64,000 bases of DNA from Desmodus rotundus. Taxonomy: Eukaryota > Chordata > Mammalia > Chiroptera > Phyllostomidae. The position numbers and the translations under genes are program-made. Under the pieces are notes generated by a model, which worked only from the letters and a program-made list of their open reading frames with translations, was not told where the DNA came from and made no database searches. The stretch is taken from positions 139,510,818 to 139,574,817 of the forward strand of contig NC_071392.1 in the NCBI RefSeq assembly GCF_022682495.2, in the 5' to 3' direction. This document shows, in pieces, positions 48,176 through 56,383 of the stretch (the stretch's first letter is position 1; each line of letters starts with the position of its first letter).

Positions 48176-48728
48176 CTAACTACCAGTCTAACTTCCTCTT
48201 TGTGAGTGGATGAGGCAAGCAAGCCCTGGAAACCCATAGGGACATGGTAGCTGTGGTTGTCATTGTCATGGTTGAACCCTGAAACTTCCAGCCTTCCCAC
48301 TGCCTGCCTGGGCCCAAGGGTCAGGGGCTGGGACCCACAATGGGATGCTGAACCACGGGCTTAAGCCAGCATCAGGTCTATGTCCTAAGGGTTGGGTGCA
48401 GGGGAGCTGCTGTCTGGTGGAGGGGACACGTGTCTCCCAACACTGATGAGCAGCAGACTGGGACTCCCAAGGCAAGGCTGTTTTCAGTATTACCTGCTGC
48501 CTGCTCGTCAACTTCTGAGATTCGTGGAGTCAATAACACATTTCCTGGGCATCTTCTACTGCAGCACTCCTGGGAGAATCTGACAGGGAACGCATCCAAG
48601 AGGGGCTGGTGGGAGGGCGGTGATGGTGCAGCTGCGTGGTACAGCAGGTCTCCACTGGGAAGATGGCTGAGCCCAAGGTACTGACTCACCGCGTTCCGTC
48701 TCTGCTCCACCTGTGCTCCCTGCTTCAG

Positions 48729-48944
48729 ATCATCGATGGTGAGAATGAGGCCCTCCTGGCAGCGCTCTCCAAGACCCTGGATGACATCCCCGAAGACGAT
48801 GTGGGTCTGGCTGCCTTCCCGGCCCTGGATGGTGGAGACGCACCGTCCTGCACTTCAGTTTCACATGTCCCCTCCTCTGCACCCCCCAGCCCCTCCCTGG
48901 AGAGCCCTCCAGCCTCTGCCCCTGAGGGGGACGAGCTCTCACTG
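48729..48944 (+). CDS. PPARGC1B: PPARGC1B coding exon 3
   Basis: Encodes 72 residues (about 85-156) beginning [20 protein letters not shown] and ending GDELSL. The [27 protein letters not shown] block is strongly conserved in PGC-1beta and continues the N-terminal activation domain. It is followed by a Pro/Ser-rich linker ([19 protein letters not shown]). The acceptor is tgcttcag|atc and the donor is ctg|gtgaga. The length is 216 nt, phase 0 at both ends, so the exon is symmetrical. The human and mouse proteins read a single Ile before Asp at the exon 2/3 junction. Here there are two atc codons in a row, a one-codon gain with no alternative AG to explain it away. Confidence 0.97.
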
Positions 48945-49198
48945 GTGAGAACATATTTCCAGGTGAAGTGGTGGTGGTGGCCTGGGATGTGGTGCCTGGC
49001 GGTAGGGCTTGTGGGTGTAGGGAAATGCAGCTCCAGCCCCTGCAGAGGTCTCCAGGCATCAGTGGCAATGGGGTTCACAGCAGACAGCCTGGACAGGATG
49101 TAGGGGGCCTCCCTGGGCCTCACCTTTACCACCTGTGCAGCTGGACTAGCCACCCAGGCTTCACGAGCATTCTGTAGGCCCTTGGGGATTTCATGGAT

Positions 49199-49207
49199 TG
49201 ACCTTGA
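49199..49207 (-). promoter_or_regulatory. ERR-type extended half-site
   Basis: Perfect tgaccttga in intron 3, 255 bp after exon 3. Sequence match only. Confidence 0.3.
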
Positions 49208-49369
49208 TTGTGTTGCAAAACCTGGAGATTGTAAGCAAACATTTTCCTACGGATGATGCATATACACGCAGCAAAAATTCAAGCACAAAATGTGGACGGT
49301 TAGAAGCAAAACTTTCTTACCCATCTCACAATTGCTTTTTCCTTCCCCAGAGGTTACCATAGTTACTGA

Positions 49370-49810
49370 TCTGTTATATGACTTTCCTCTTGCACCTTTT
49401 TAAAAAATACTCCAAAAAGGAAGCCAACATTATACACTGCTCTGCACCTTGCTTTTCTCAGTGAACTATTGTTTTCTTAGAAACATTTTCAGGTGAGCCC
49501 AGGTAGCTCTGTTTCATCTTTTTTCTTGGCTGCATAGTGTCCCTTTGTAAGGATGTACCATAGCTTGTGTAACCAGTTCCCTTGTTGATGGATATTTATG
49601 TCGTTTCAACTCCTTTGTTGCTATGGTGCTGTAGTCACTGTCCTGGTGCAGTGGCCTTGGTCACCTGGAAGTGGGTAAGTGTCCTGGGAATGGAATTCCT
49701 AGGTAGACAGATACATGATATTTTCAGTTTAGGTAGTTACTTCCAGATTGCTCTCCAAAGGGGTTGGCCTGGTCTGTACTTGCATCAGCAGAGGTTAAAT
49801 GCTATCTGTG
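49370..49810. mobile_element. LINE-1 (L1M) fragment
   Basis: Contains ttggctgcatagtgtccctt, aaggatgtaccatagcttgt, cccttgttgatggatattta, tgggaatggaattcctaggt and ttgctctccaaaggggttgg, matching a common L1M 3'-region block, in intron 3. Confidence 0.6.
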
Positions 49811-50079
49811 TGAGTGTATGTGGCATGTGGGAGCCTGCACATGGAATCACCGCTTTCCGGGGAGAAGGTCCCAGCTTTTATCAGATTCTCTAAGGGGTGT
49901 AGACCTCAAGAGTTGCTCCCAGCACTTGCCCTCGAGTCAGACCGAGGGTACAAAAGCTGAGATGTCACGGGGTGTAGAGTCCAGCAGTGCTCACCTGTCT
50001 TGGGCTCCTCACCTCAGTGCTAAGACTGCCAGGGCTGGTGAGACTCAGAAAGTCAGAGCCTGTTGGAGCTGAGGAGGGG

Positions 50080-50235
50080 TCTTGGGTCACGAAGAGTTCT
50101 GAGCTGAAAAGGCTCTCAGTGGCCATCAGGCCCAGTGATGGGGAAGTAAGTGGAGACTCAGAATGGGGAGGGCCTCTCTGTGGTCACACAGCACGTTGGT
50201 GTGCCAGAGAGCACTAGAACCCAGGTATTCTGCCT
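50080..50235 (-). mobile_element. MIR SINE fragment
   Basis: Reverse MIR: tctgtggtcacacagcacgt and gcactagaacccaggtattc. Confidence 0.5.
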
Positions 50236-50379
50236 CCTGGTCCAGGACCCCTTTCCTGCTTCCTTTGTTTTCCAAAGGAGCGCGAACCATTTAGTAAGCA
50301 CCTTGTATGTGCTGGACACAGGAGTGTGTTCAACCCTACATTGTGGCTTTTGCTGATAAGGGTCCTGCTTCCTTTCAGG

Positions 50380-50620
50380 CTGGAAATCAGACCCCTGGTT
50401 TCGAATCCCCACCCCTCCAATTAATGCTTGTGTGTCCCTAACCTCTCTGACTCAGCTTCCTGGTCTATAAGGTGGGGTCAAAAACAGCGCGTACCTCAAA
50501 GGCCCTTAGGAGGAATGCTGTAGGTAATACATGTAAAGTACCTAGTGCAGTGCCTGGCACATAGAATTTCCTTGATAAATGCTCTCCAGGGAATAATAGT
50601 CCGGGCCCAACCAATAATAG
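50380..50620 (+). mobile_element. MIR SINE, near full length
   Basis: Sense MIR: cctggtttcgaatccccacc, cctaacctctctgactcagc, gtaggtaatacatgtaaagt and gcagtgcctggcacatagaa. Confidence 0.7.
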
Positions 50621-50744
50621 CAGCAACAAAAGGAATTCTCAGTGCCATTTCTCTGTGGCGCTCTGGAGGGGGACCAAACCTCCGAGAGATGGAGAGCGGC
50701 CCCTGCTGGTCACAGTTTGTTCCCTCCCGTGCCATGGGTTGCCT

Positions 50745-50835
50745 TCGTTCCACATGTTTTTGAGCACCTGTTTCAGGCACTGTGCTAGGCACACAGGAAA
50801 TGCACCCTCTAGACTCCCAGTGTACTGGCAGAGTT
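50745..50835 (-). mobile_element. L2 LINE 3'-end fragment
   Basis: Reverse L2 end: ttgagcacctgtttcaggca followed by ctgtgctaggcacacaggaa. Confidence 0.45.
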
Positions 50836-50863
50836 CGAAAGATCTCTGCACAGCGGAAGTTCT

Positions 50864-51016
50864 CAGTTCTTAACCTGGAGTCATGGATCCCAGAGAGTCC
50901 GCCATTGGACTGATAGGGATCGACGGGCCTCTTATATACCTGTGCATTTTTCTGAGCCCAGTAGCTTCTTGCATATTCTTAGAGAGACTCGTGAGTAAAA
51001 AAAGGTTCAGCTCTAG
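50864..51016 (+). mobile_element. hAT-Charlie-type element remnant, internally deleted
   Basis: Begins cagttcttaacctggagtca and ends aaaaaaaggttcagctctag, inverted-repeat termini like those of the 22340-22826 copy but with most of the AT-rich interior missing. Confidence 0.5.
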
Positions 51017-51019
51017 TTA

Positions 51020-51150
51020 TTTAATCTGCCTGCCCCTGCTATAGCAATGGAGAAACCAGGGCCTAGAGAGGGAAAGGACTTGCCCAAAGTCTCATGGTAA
51101 GTGGGAGCTGAGCTGGGCCAGAACCAGGTCTCTCCAGCCCACAGGACTTT
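51020..51150 (-). mobile_element. MIR SINE fragment
   Basis: Reverse MIR: ggagaaaccagggcctagag, gacttgcccaaagtctcatg and gtaagtgggagctgagctgg. Confidence 0.5.
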
Positions 51151-51749
51151 TCCTGTCCATGTCAGAGAAACACAGATGTGTGTGTGTTGGTTTGGGGTCC
51201 AGGAGGGGTGGTGGGGACCCTCTGGCTCCTAGGGGAGTGTGGAATGGCCTTTGCCCTGCTTCCTGGGCCTTTGGCACTCCTTGCTGGGGTGACCCTCAAG
51301 AAAGCACTGAGTGCTTTAGCAAAAACCTGCCATACCTCCTGGCCTGTTCTCAACCTCAGCTGTGAGAGGAGCCTGGGTAGGACGCCCACTACTCAGCACC
51401 CCCGCTCTCTCGGCTGGGAGATGTGAGCATCTGCCCTCTGGGTACAGAAATGTTATTGAAAAACTAGAAAAGCCAGACAAGCTCAAGTGCCATGTGCTTC
51501 TACTTGTGTAGGAACAGCTGGGTGGCCGGAGGTGCCATGTACATAATGCACTGAGTCCAGAGAGCCAAATGTCTAATAATCCCAAATGCCCACGGACATC
51601 CCAGTGAACTGTAAATCCTTTTCAAAACCAGTTACCTAAGAAGAACGTCTGTGACTTTGAGAAATTCCAACAGATCTTGGGTGATGTCTGCCCATTCTGT
51701 TAAAATGTGATGTATATGCTTCATTGGGACCCTCTGCCTCCACCTGTAG

Positions 51750-51772
51750 TGCACACACACACACACACACAG
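51750..51772. repeat. CA dinucleotide microsatellite
   Basis: About 11 CA units upstream of the mariner-type pair in intron 3. Confidence 0.95.
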
Positions 51773-51903
51773 CAGGTCAGCTACCACAAGGATTCTTTGC
51801 TGAGGGATTCCAGCTGTTTTCCCTTTTGTCCTTTGCTATTCATGTTATTTTTTCAAAAAATCATTTCTTTAAAAAGTAATACTTACAAATGGTGCAAACT
51901 ATA

Positions 51904-52031
51904 CAGAGGTGGATGAAAGTATAGGTTTACCCTTGTTTGTATGGGAAAAGACCCGCCACTGACGATTAGTACAATAGCTTTATTAGCCCGGCTGCCATCA
52001 CAACTGCGGACCTACTTTTGCCCACGCCGTG
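51904..52031. mobile_element. Mariner-type short inverted-repeat element, copy 1
   Basis: A 128-bp element flanked by TA on both sides (51902-51903, 52032-52033). The left end reads cagaggtggatgaaagtata. The reverse complement of the right end reads cacggcgtgggcaaaagtag, then gtccgcagttgtg. Both relate to a terminus of the form caGGGTGGGGCAAAAGTAGGTTTAC shared with copy 2. Non-coding; the interior differs from copy 2, so it is a related subfamily or the opposite orientation. Confidence 0.65.
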
Positions 52032-52162
52032 TATTCTTTCTTGTGTGACTGCATCCCAACTCCGGATAGGGGCACAAGAAGTTGCCTCGGGGAGGGAGAA
52101 AGGGGACCTTGGGTGGGAGGGAGCCTTGCTTATATTGCCCACTTGTTAGTATTCGTGTCATA

Positions 52163-52289
52163 CAGGGTGGGGCAAAAGCAGGTTTACAGCTGTGAGCCCA
52201 CGAAACACAGAGTGTATTCTTGTGTTATTAATTAATTAGTGTATTATTTTTCCACATGAACAACTTTAGACCTATTTTGCCCCACCCCA
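52163..52289. mobile_element. Mariner-type short inverted-repeat element, copy 2
   Basis: A 127-bp element flanked by TA (52161-52162, 52290-52291). The left end cagggtggggcaaaagcagg matches the reverse complement of the right end, tggggtggggcaaaatagg. The interior is AT-rich, with attaattaattagtgtatta. It ends 160 bp upstream of exon 4. Non-coding; the family resembles mariner MITEs seen in bats. Confidence 0.75.
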
Positions 52290-52449
52290 TATATTGGGAA
52301 TGTATTCTGGGTCGTTGAATGCCCACCCCATGCCGTCCCCATGGTCCTGGGATGACCTGGGAGGGGCTGGCTAGGGTTCGGGCCTCTCGCCCTCCCTCTG
52401 TCGTGGCTGTGGCTCAGCCCCCGCTCCTCCCCTTTCTGCTTCTCTGCAG

Positions 52450-52566
52450 CTGCAGAAGCTCCTGCTCGCCACTTCCTACCCAGCATCAAGCTCTGAAACC
52501 CAAAAGGAAGGGACCCCCTGGCGCCGGGCAGGCCTCAGGTCCAAAAGTCAGCGGCCTTGTGTCAAG
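52450..52566 (+). CDS. PPARGC1B: PPARGC1B coding exon 4 (LXXLL nuclear-receptor box 1)
   Basis: Encodes 39 residues (about 157-195) beginning [14 protein letters not shown] and ending SKSQRPCVK. The first five codons (52450-52464) are the complete LQKLL nuclear-receptor interaction box, which binds the AF-2 groove of liganded receptors and of ERRs. The acceptor is ctctgcag|ctg and the donor is aag|gtattt. The length is 117 nt and the exon is phase 0 on both sides, so skipping removes exactly this 39-residue module without a frameshift. A human isoform lacking the equivalent in-frame segment is known, so this is a likely cassette exon. The donor (gtattt) is weaker than the consensus, which fits optional inclusion. 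Confidence 0.96.
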
Positions 52567-52744
52567 GTATTTCTGTGCATGCCCTAAGATGCCCCCTGGC
52601 CCCCCGGGCCCCAGGTGTCCCCTGAGGATGTGCAACCTTGAGCTCTTGTTAGGTGTTTCAAGTTCAGTCAGTCAGCTTTGAGCTTCCTTCCTTGCTCCTC
52701 ACATAGTCCTGGTGTGCTGGGCACTTCTCGAGATCCAGGCAGTC

Positions 52745-52870
52745 TAGGATTCTAGAAAGAGCCAGACATTCTCGTACACGCCCATGTTCCAGGCACTTTG
52801 TTAGACACTGGGTTAGAGCAGGGACAAGAAGGATGTGGCCTCTTCTCAGGGGGGCTTCTTCTAATGGGGT
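52745..52870 (-). mobile_element. L2 LINE 3'-end fragment
   Basis: Reverse L2: gttccaggcactttgttaga, cactgggttagagcaggga and aggatgtggcctcttctc. Confidence 0.4.
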
Positions 52871-53154
52871 GACAGCCCCATGAGATCTCACGGTTGTGGA
52901 GACTGAGCCACTAAGCTCCTTGGTGAGCTGGCTCTTTGCTCTCTGGGAGGCTAGGAAGTGCCCCAGGGATGTGAGACACACCCGATAGCCATTCTGGCCC
53001 CAGCAAAGAGGCAGGTGCACTGCAGGAAAGCCCCTGTATGCACAAGCAGGGGCAGAGAAGGCTGGTGAGAGCCGTGGTCTGGGGCCCGACTGCAGAGGTC
53101 CCCAAATACTTGGCCAAGGGGCCTTCCCTTTATCTGATGGGCACTGGGAAGCTA

Positions 53155-53385
53155 TTGAAATTTTCTTCTTTTTATTTTTTAACAGCTTAAGGAGGTGCCA
53201 CTTACATATAAAAGGCACCTGTTTTAGACGTCCAGTTCAGTGATTTTTAGTAAGCTTACAGTCATGCAGCCACGGCCACAGTCCGGTTTTAGACATTTCC
53301 ACCATCCCAGGAAGATCCCCAGTGCCCCCATTTACCGTTAATCCGTGTTCCCACGCCCGCCCCCGGCAACCACTAATGGACTTCC
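53155..53385. mobile_element. LINE-1 (L1M) fragment
   Basis: Contains ttcagtgatttttagtaagc, ttacagtcatgcagccacgg and gacatttccaccatcccagg, resembling the L1M block on gtgcaaccatcacc. It lies about 290 bp upstream of exon 5. Confidence 0.5.
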
Positions 53386-53672
53386 TGGCGCTCTCACTGA
53401 AGGCTGGAGTGGGGTGTGGGGCACGGTCAGAGCAGGGCTATGCTGTGAACCTGGAAGGGGTGCAATCCACGGAAAGAGGCTGGTCATTCCTTTGTTCCTC
53501 AATGCTGAGCATAGCCAGGCGCCAGGCTCTGTGCTGGAAGCTGGGGGAAAATGGATAAACCCTGGAAGTTTTTGATGACCCTTGCTGAGCCCAGTTGGCA
53601 GCTGCAGGGGTGGTGCAGAGGGGAGGAGAAGTGGGGGCCTACCACCTCACTCTGGTCTCCTTCCCTCTCCAG

Positions 53673-54792
53673 ATGGACAGCATCCAGGAGAAGAAGGCCC
53701 CCATGACACAGTCTCAGAGCCGGAGCTGTACAGAACTGCACAAGCACCTCACTGCGGTGCCATCCTGCCTCCAGGCTAAAGCCTGCTCCCCAGAGAGGGG
53801 CCTGCAGCCAACAGCCCCCCTGAGTCCTCGGCTCCCTGCCAAGGAGGATGAGGAGCCACGCGAAGACTGCCCGAGCCCCCAGCCAGCTCCAGCCTCTCCC
53901 CGGGAATCCCGAGTGCCAGGCAGGGCAGGCCTCAGCACCCAGATTTCCCCAGAGGACATGCAGGCGATGGTGCAGCTTATTCACTACATGCATACCTACT
54001 GCCTCCCCCAGAGGAAGCGGCCCCTACAGGCCCCAGAGCCTACCCCTCAGCCCTGCAGCCACCCCTCCAAGCAGGTCCGACCCTGGGCCCGGTCCCAGCA
54101 CCCTGCCAGAGCTGCCTGGGCTGAGTTTTCCATTCTGAGGGAACTTCTGGCTCAAGATGTCCTCTGTGATGTCAGCAAACCCTACCGCCTGGCCACGCCT
54201 GTCTATGCCTCCCTCAGGCCCCAGCACAGGTCCAAGGACAGCCAGGCCTCCCCTGGCTGCCCGTCCCCTGCAGAGGAGGTGAGGATCGCGGCTTCGCTCA
54301 AGAGCACTGGGCCCAGTCCCAGCCTGCGCCCTCTGCGTCTGGGGGTGAAAGGTCGTGTCAGCCGGTTGGCCAGGCAGAAGCAAGAGGAGGAGGAGGAGGA
54401 GGAGGAGGAGGAAGAAAAAGAAGAGGAGGAAGACGAGTGGGGCTGGAAAAGGCCAGGCAGAGGCTTGCCATGGACCAAGCTGGGAAGGAAGCTGGAGAGC
54501 TCCGTGTGCCCCGTGCGGCGTTCCAGGAGACTGAACCCTGAGCTGGGCCCCTGGCTGACCTTCACTGATGAGTCACTGGTCCCCTCGGAGCCCCAAGGAG
54601 CTCTGTCCTCACTGCATCTGGCTCCAGAGGCCTGTGACACAGGGGGGGAGCTGGGCAGCCCCACTGGCAAGGACAGTGGCCAAGACCAGCAGCAACTCCA
54701 GGGACCCCAGATTCCGGCTTTGGAGAGCCCCTGTGAGAGTGGGTGTGGGGACACAGACGAGGACCCCAGCTGCCCACAGCTCCCTACCAGAG
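53673..54792 (+). CDS. PPARGC1B: PPARGC1B large coding exon 5 (LXXLL box 2, Glu-rich tract)
   Basis: Encodes 373 full codons (about 196-568) plus one base. In order: a region starting [20 protein letters not shown]; the block [20 protein letters not shown]; the second nuclear-receptor box LRELL (54135-54149) inside [20 protein letters not shown]; a Glu run of 11 followed by K, four E, D, E (54384-54437); then [19 protein letters not shown] and a basic [10 protein letters not shown] segment; and a C-terminal [18 protein letters not shown] block. These match PGC-1beta throughout. The acceptor is ttccctctccag|atg and the donor is agag|gtagtc, an unusually weak site. The open frame extends 26 codons upstream into intron 4 and 14 codons past the donor to a stop at 54834-54836, so intron 5 retention would truncate the protein. 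Confidence 0.97.
54384..54437 (+). repeat. PPARGC1B: Coding GAG/GAA microsatellite (Glu tract)
   Basis: Nine uninterrupted GAG codons, then GAA GAA AAA GAA GAG GAG GAA GAC GAG, inside exon 5. Pure codon runs like this often vary in length. Confidence 0.95.
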
Positions 54793-54954
54793 GTAGTCGG
54801 AGTTCATCTTCAGGAGAGGGGTGGGGTGGGATGTGATGTACCTCCTTGTGCTGGGCACCAGGAGCCCCGCATTGGGCAAATCCCTTCTCCTCTCTGGCTC
54901 TCAACTTTCCTTTCTGTACAATGGGCTAGTTGGGTGGATCTTCAAGAATCACCT

Positions 54955-55140
54955 GTACATCTCTGAGTTTCCCATCATACATGGGCCAGGTGCCACTTAA
55001 CAAACAAGGAGTAAGATGCCTGCCTTGATGGGGCTTGTGATTCGGTGTGGAACACAGGCAATCAAAAAGTAAGCAAAAAGGAAGATAATTACATATTGTG
55101 ATAAGTGCCCCAAAGAAGACTTCGTGGGTGATGGTGTCTA
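54955..55140 (-). mobile_element. L2 LINE fragment
   Basis: Reverse L2: atgcctgccttgatggggct, caggcaatcaaaaagtaagc and attgtgataagtgccccaaa, in intron 5. Confidence 0.5.
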
Positions 55141-55184
55141 TAAACTCAGCCCCAAGATGAAGGTGAATTTTCAATGTTAACAAT

Positions 55185-55440
55185 AGTCGTGGTAATAGTA
55201 ACAGTTGTCTCTTGCGCACTCACTGTGCCAGGCGGTGGTCTAACACAGATTGTCCCCACTGACTCCTCACAGGAAGTCGGTGTGGTAGGTTCTGTTAAAA
55301 TCTCCATTTTAAGACATGGAAATGGAGGCACAGAGATATCTAGTGACCCCTTAGCTAGTTAGTCCTGCATCCAATATGGTAGAACCCACCACCACTGGCC
55401 TTGGGCACCAGACTCTTCCCCACTGTGCTACACTGTGTGG
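55185..55440 (-). mobile_element. MIR SINE
   Basis: Reverse MIR: cactcactgtgccaggcggt, actgactcctcacaggaagt and gacatggaaatggaggcaca, in intron 5. Confidence 0.55.
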
Positions 55441-55703
55441 CCAGGAGGGGTCGCCCTTGTACCCATCTGCTCTTTCTGCAAAATGGAGCTCTGCCAGCCA
55501 TTAACATTGCTGAGACCCTGGGAATGGAGGTGGCTTCGGGTTATTCCTGCCCTTCCCTAAAAACGGCAGAGGCTTTTGGGTCACATGCCTAAAGGGAGCT
55601 GTGGTTGGTACCAATGGAAGTTCAGGTCTCCTCCTGAGGGATATATTTGCTTATGGTGCCATGTTGAAGAATCTTAACTTTTTTATTTTTTTCTTCTTTT
55701 CAG

Positions 55704-55740
55704 ACTCTCCCAGGTGCCTCATGCTGACCTTGTCACAAAG
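55704..55740 (+). CDS. PPARGC1B: PPARGC1B small coding exon 6
   Basis: A 37-nt exon. With one base from exon 5 it reads DSPRCLMLTLSQ and leaves two bases for a Ser codon completed by exon 7. This matches the conserved DSPRCLMLALSQS of PGC-1beta. The acceptor is a T-rich tract ending cttttcag|ac and the donor is caaag|gtagat, again not the usual gtaagt/gtgagt. Because 37 is not a multiple of three, skipping exon 6 alone would frameshift. Skipping exons 6 and 7 together (102 nt) would keep the frame. Confidence 0.94.
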
Positions 55741-56318
55741 GTAGATTTTGGAACTGATTGGTTTATTATTCCATGAGACTTTGTCCTGTTGGGGGCATGG
55801 GTGGTTCATCAGCCCTGAGCCTCGCCCTGTCTCCATACCTATGTCCTCTTTGCCCGGTGGGGTCCTCAGGAGCTGGGCTCCCTTAGAAGGGAGTTTGTTA
55901 TTAGAAGCTAGTCTCTGCAGGCCCAGGGAAGGTTGGGGAATCAAGGCTTCAGCTATTCTGTAAGCCGTCCCTTCAGGACCAGGGAAGGAGTTCTTTTCTG
56001 GATGGGAAAAGCTGGAAATACTGTGTAGCCTTGGGCAAGTCTGTCTCCCTCTCTGTTCCCCAGGTGCTCAATGTGTAAAATAAAGAGGCTGGCCATCCTT
56101 GTCCTCTCTCCACTCTCTAGCAGATCTCTCTTGCAGATTTGAGCTCCTCTAAAAGCCAAGATGGGAGGGGTCCCTAGCAAATTCTCCCCAGGCCTCACTT
56201 CCATGGGCAGGAGAACCAGGGACTGTCACGGTGTCCCCCTGCCCTCCTTGCATGCTTGGGGAGGTGGGGCCTGCTGCTGACTGGCCTCTTTCCTTTCTGT
56301 CCTCCCCGCCCCCACCAG
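55741..56318 (+). other. PPARGC1B: PPARGC1B intron 6
   Basis: Begins gtagat and ends ccgcccccaccag. A short intron of 578 bases; no repeat or other feature recognised with confidence. Confidence 0.85.
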
Positions 56319-56383
56319 TGACCCTCCTTTTGGCAAGAAGAGCTTTGAGCAGACCTTGACGGTGGAACTCTGTGGCACAGCAG
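56319..56383 (+). CDS. PPARGC1B: PPARGC1B small coding exon 7
   Basis: A 65-nt exon reading (S)DPPFGKKSFEQTLTVELCGTA(G), with split codons at both ends. It matches the PGC-1beta segment SDPTFGKKSFEQTLTVELCG, leading into the conserved [11 protein letters not shown] motif of the next exon. The acceptor is ccgcccccaccag|tgac and the donor is gcag|gtgagcc, both strong. It enters in phase 2 and leaves in phase 1, consistent with exons 6 and 8. Confidence 0.95.

Larger units (their letters stand above)
42002..48728 (+). other. PPARGC1B: PPARGC1B intron 2
   Basis: Begins gtatgt and ends tgcttcag. It contains MIR and L2 fragments, an hAT-Charlie remnant, one Ves SINE, imperfect GT repeats and a large CAC/CAT trinucleotide array. 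No other coding segment was recognised. About 43690-44340, 45200-45600 and 46420-47180 hold nothing I can name. Confidence 0.85.
48945..52449 (+). other. PPARGC1B: PPARGC1B intron 3
   Basis: Begins gtgaga and ends ctctgcag. It contains an L1 3'-region fragment, MIR and L2 pieces, an hAT remnant, a short AC repeat and two mariner-type short inverted-repeat elements close together just upstream of exon 4. Nothing recognisable is seen in about 51150-51740. Confidence 0.85.
52567..53672 (+). other. PPARGC1B: PPARGC1B intron 4
   Basis: Begins gtattt and ends ttccctctccag. It holds an L2 fragment and an L1 3'-region fragment. The frame used by exon 5 stays open for 26 codons upstream of the acceptor (53595-53672), with no sign that it is coding. 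Confidence 0.85.
54793..55703 (+). other. PPARGC1B: PPARGC1B intron 5
   Basis: Begins gtagtc (weak donor) and ends with a T-rich tract and cttttcag. It holds an L2 fragment and a MIR, both in reverse orientation. Retention would add 14 codons and a stop at 54834-54836. Confidence 0.85.

Noticed and set aside
53595..53672. Upstream extension of exon 5
   Set aside because: The frame is open and has a possible start, but a clear pyrimidine tract and AG precede 53673, and family alignment begins there.
54203..54904. 233-codon reverse-strand frame opposite exon 5
   Set aside because: A shadow of the exon 5 coding sequence; its poly-Ser run is the reverse of the Glu codons.
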